Source: Chrysochromulina parva (Eukaryota > Haptophyta > Prymnesiales > Chrysochromulinaceae). Taken from it: 27,067 nt of DNA. Both the position numbers and the translations under genes were made by a program. The stretch lies in contig PJAB01000427.1 in the NCBI GenBank assembly GCA_002887195.1, forward strand, positions 1 through 27,067, in the 5' to 3' direction. The notes under the pieces are model-generated. The model saw only the letters and a list, made by a program, of their open reading frames with translations, did not search any database and had not been told where the DNA came from. This document shows positions 25,666 to 27,067 of the stretch, in pieces; position 1 is the first letter of the stretch, and the number at the start of each line of letters is the position of its first letter.

Positions 25666-27067
25666 TCAGACTCGCATGGCGCTCATGTCTTCGCTGGACC
25701 CTGTGGACTCTCTGGCGCCCATCTCGGCGCCCGAAGTCATGGGCTCCGCTTGAATGACGATCTGCTTGCGCTTGCGATCAAACTCCTCTAGGCTAATGAA
25801 GCCAGCATCGAGCAGCTGCCTGAGCAGCTGCATGCGCTCTGAAGCGGAGCCTCTGCTGGCCGCGTGCCCGCCCACGATGGCGCCTGAGGGTCCCGGGGGT
25901 GCTGCAGCTGGTGCTACCAAGTGTGCCTTCATGCACCTCACGGCCACTCTAGCCGGTGATTTGAGGCTCAATGGCCCATGGGGTGGGAGGGAAGCCTGAT
26001 GGGATGGTAGGGAAGCCTGATCGTCACGAACGACCGTCACAAACGCCGCCGGGATGCGCATGCGGCGGGCCCCGGCGACATTCGTGTGGGCCCCGGGGCT
26101 CGTGTTGGCGACAGTAGCGCCGTGGTGAGCGCTCGGAGGCCTCGGCGGCGAGGAGCTGATGAGAAGATGATTGCAGTTGGATCGGAGCGCATCGGATTGA
26201 AGTGCCTTTGCGATCCGAGTGTCCTGTGACGAAGCCTTCTCAATCAGCGTCTCATCGGATGTGAGGCTCGCCTCCCCGGCGACGCGCGCGTAGATGAACT
26301 GTGAACGAGCACCCCGGGAACGCAACGAGCACTCCGTGTCAATCCTAATTAGGAGCGAGCACTCCGTGTGAATCCTAATTAGGAGCGAGCACTCCGTGTC
26401 AATCCTAATGAGCCAGTTCATCGACCTCAAGGTACTCGCGTGCATTCCTTTGCCACCCCCCAGGGGAAGCTGATGAGGGATGCAATCAGATGTCATGAGA
26501 GGCCATCAGCATACCTGCGCGCGCCCCATGAACCGCACGCCGCGCCGATAACACTCCTCCTCTGCGGCACGCACGATGGCGCGCCGGATGGCGAGGTTGG
26601 TCTCGAGTTTCTTGATGATTCTCCGGATGGGCATCGGGCACTCGCGGATGATCTCGCGCAGCCGCTCGCCCGGGATCGCGAACGTCGTCAAGTAGCCTAG
26701 GGCCGTCACGCTGAAGCGCGCACGCAGGCCGGCGTTCTCGAGGAACTCGTCCGTGCGGAAGGCGTTGCCGAAATGGATTATCCTACCTGAGTACTTGTGT
26801 TCGGTACGTCCGGTGACTGCGGCGCCATGTGAGACGACGTAGAGCGAGCCGTGGGGCACGGGCTCCTTGTGCGGGAAGACTTGCGCGCGCAGCTCGAGGC
26901 ACAGCATGATGTGCAGCTCACGGTCCTGCTCCATATCAATACCCTCAAGCCACCACACGTTCTTTAGCCAGCGCACATTCATCCTGAGTGCGAAGTCGCC
27001 GGCCAGCCCGGGCGAGAGCAGCTGTAGCAGCCGGACGCGCGTCGCGCCCTGGCGCAGATGCACCGTC
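25666..27067 (-). CDS. Cyclic nucleotide-binding / channel-like protein, C-terminal part (open at right edge)
   Basis: Two minus-strand exons: 27067-26515 (open at the window end) and 26469-25666, separated by a 45-nt intron ending TGATTGCATCCCTCATCAG. The first exon reads LLQLLSPGLAGDFALRMNVR, then WLKNVWWLEGI, ELHIMLCLELRAQVFPHKEP, VPHGSLYVVSHGAA, SGRIIHFGNAF and ALGYLTTFAIPGERLREII. This is the C-linker-to-CNBD pattern seen in CNG/EAG-type channels and related algal proteins. A basic helix with EE-rich C end follows (IRRIIKKLETNLAIRRAIVR). The second exon encodes three copies of the 10-residue LIRIDTECSL, a disordered Ser/Pro/Ala region, and a C-terminal ERMQLLRQLLDAGFISLEEF helix-loop resembling a SHOCT motif. 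Transmembrane segments, if any, are off the window. The canonical PBC Arg/Glu are not obvious, so cyclic-nucleotide binding is unproven. Confidence 0.72.
26315..26410 (-). repeat. 30-nt coding tandem repeat containing the palindrome CCTAATTAGG
   Basis: Three units of GAGCACTCCGTGT(C/G)AATCCTAAT (plus strand) encode LIRI(D/H)TECSL three times on the minus strand. CCTAATTAGG, a perfect 10-bp palindrome, occurs at 26344-26353 and 26374-26383. The TTAG ends could also serve as cryptic acceptors. Confidence 0.88.

Overview
The window looks like nuclear DNA of a GC-rich eukaryotic alga with a secondary plastid. A haptophyte of the Chrysochromulina/Prymnesium/Emiliania type is the best guess, but this is inferred. 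Genes are split by short GT-AG introns made of simple tandem repeats. One predicted protein has a signal peptide followed by an ASGF motif of the bipartite plastid-targeting type. The proteins are of eukaryotic types: an NF-Y histone fold, an SLC14 urea transporter, a PPP phosphatase, a TPR-Aha1 co-chaperone, an O-fucosyltransferase-like enzyme, and a pentameric ligand-gated channel carrying Cys-rich, CUB-like, Notch-repeat, EF-hand and SAM-like modules. I see no rRNA, tRNA, CRISPR array, virus or classical transposon gene. All gene models were assembled by eye from frame continuity and splice phase.

Layout. 1-2243 (-): 5' part of a cyclic-nucleotide-binding-domain (CNBD) gene, running off the left edge. 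2461-~4726 (+): SGNH/GDSL-like hydrolase, 6 exons, divergent from the first gene. 5436-6269 (+): NF-YC-like histone-fold factor, intronless. 6640-8681 (+): secretory-pathway O-fucosyltransferase-like protein, 7 exons. 8817-10890 (+): TPR + Aha1 N-domain co-chaperone, 5 exons. 11519-12346 (+): SAM methyltransferase, intronless. 13566-14702 (+): urea transporter, intronless. 15512-17575 (-): EF-hand PPP phosphatase, intronless. 18311-22999 (-): 1562-residue intronless multidomain channel. 23584-25227 (-): membrane-anchored TPR protein, 5 exons. 25666-27067 (-): C-terminal part of a second CNBD protein, open at the right edge. The genes do not form a pathway; this is an ordinary nuclear gene neighbourhood.

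The most striking signal lies in the introns. In 13 of the 24 introns I could place, the intron carries a near-copy of the adjacent exon edge. It is either the first ~10-50 nt of the downstream exon (copy begins at the donor GT) or the last ~20-35 nt of the upstream exon (copy ends at the acceptor AG). The rest of such an intron is a tandem array of 10-11-nt units of the form TGAtgGCCTC / TGATTGCCAT / TGAGTGCGTC, and many end in a shared TGATTGC(C/A/G)TCCCTCATCAG cassette. This looks like recent intron birth, in which an inserted or expanded cassette supplies one splice site and a target or tandem duplication supplies the other. The second highlight is the modular ligand-gated channel.
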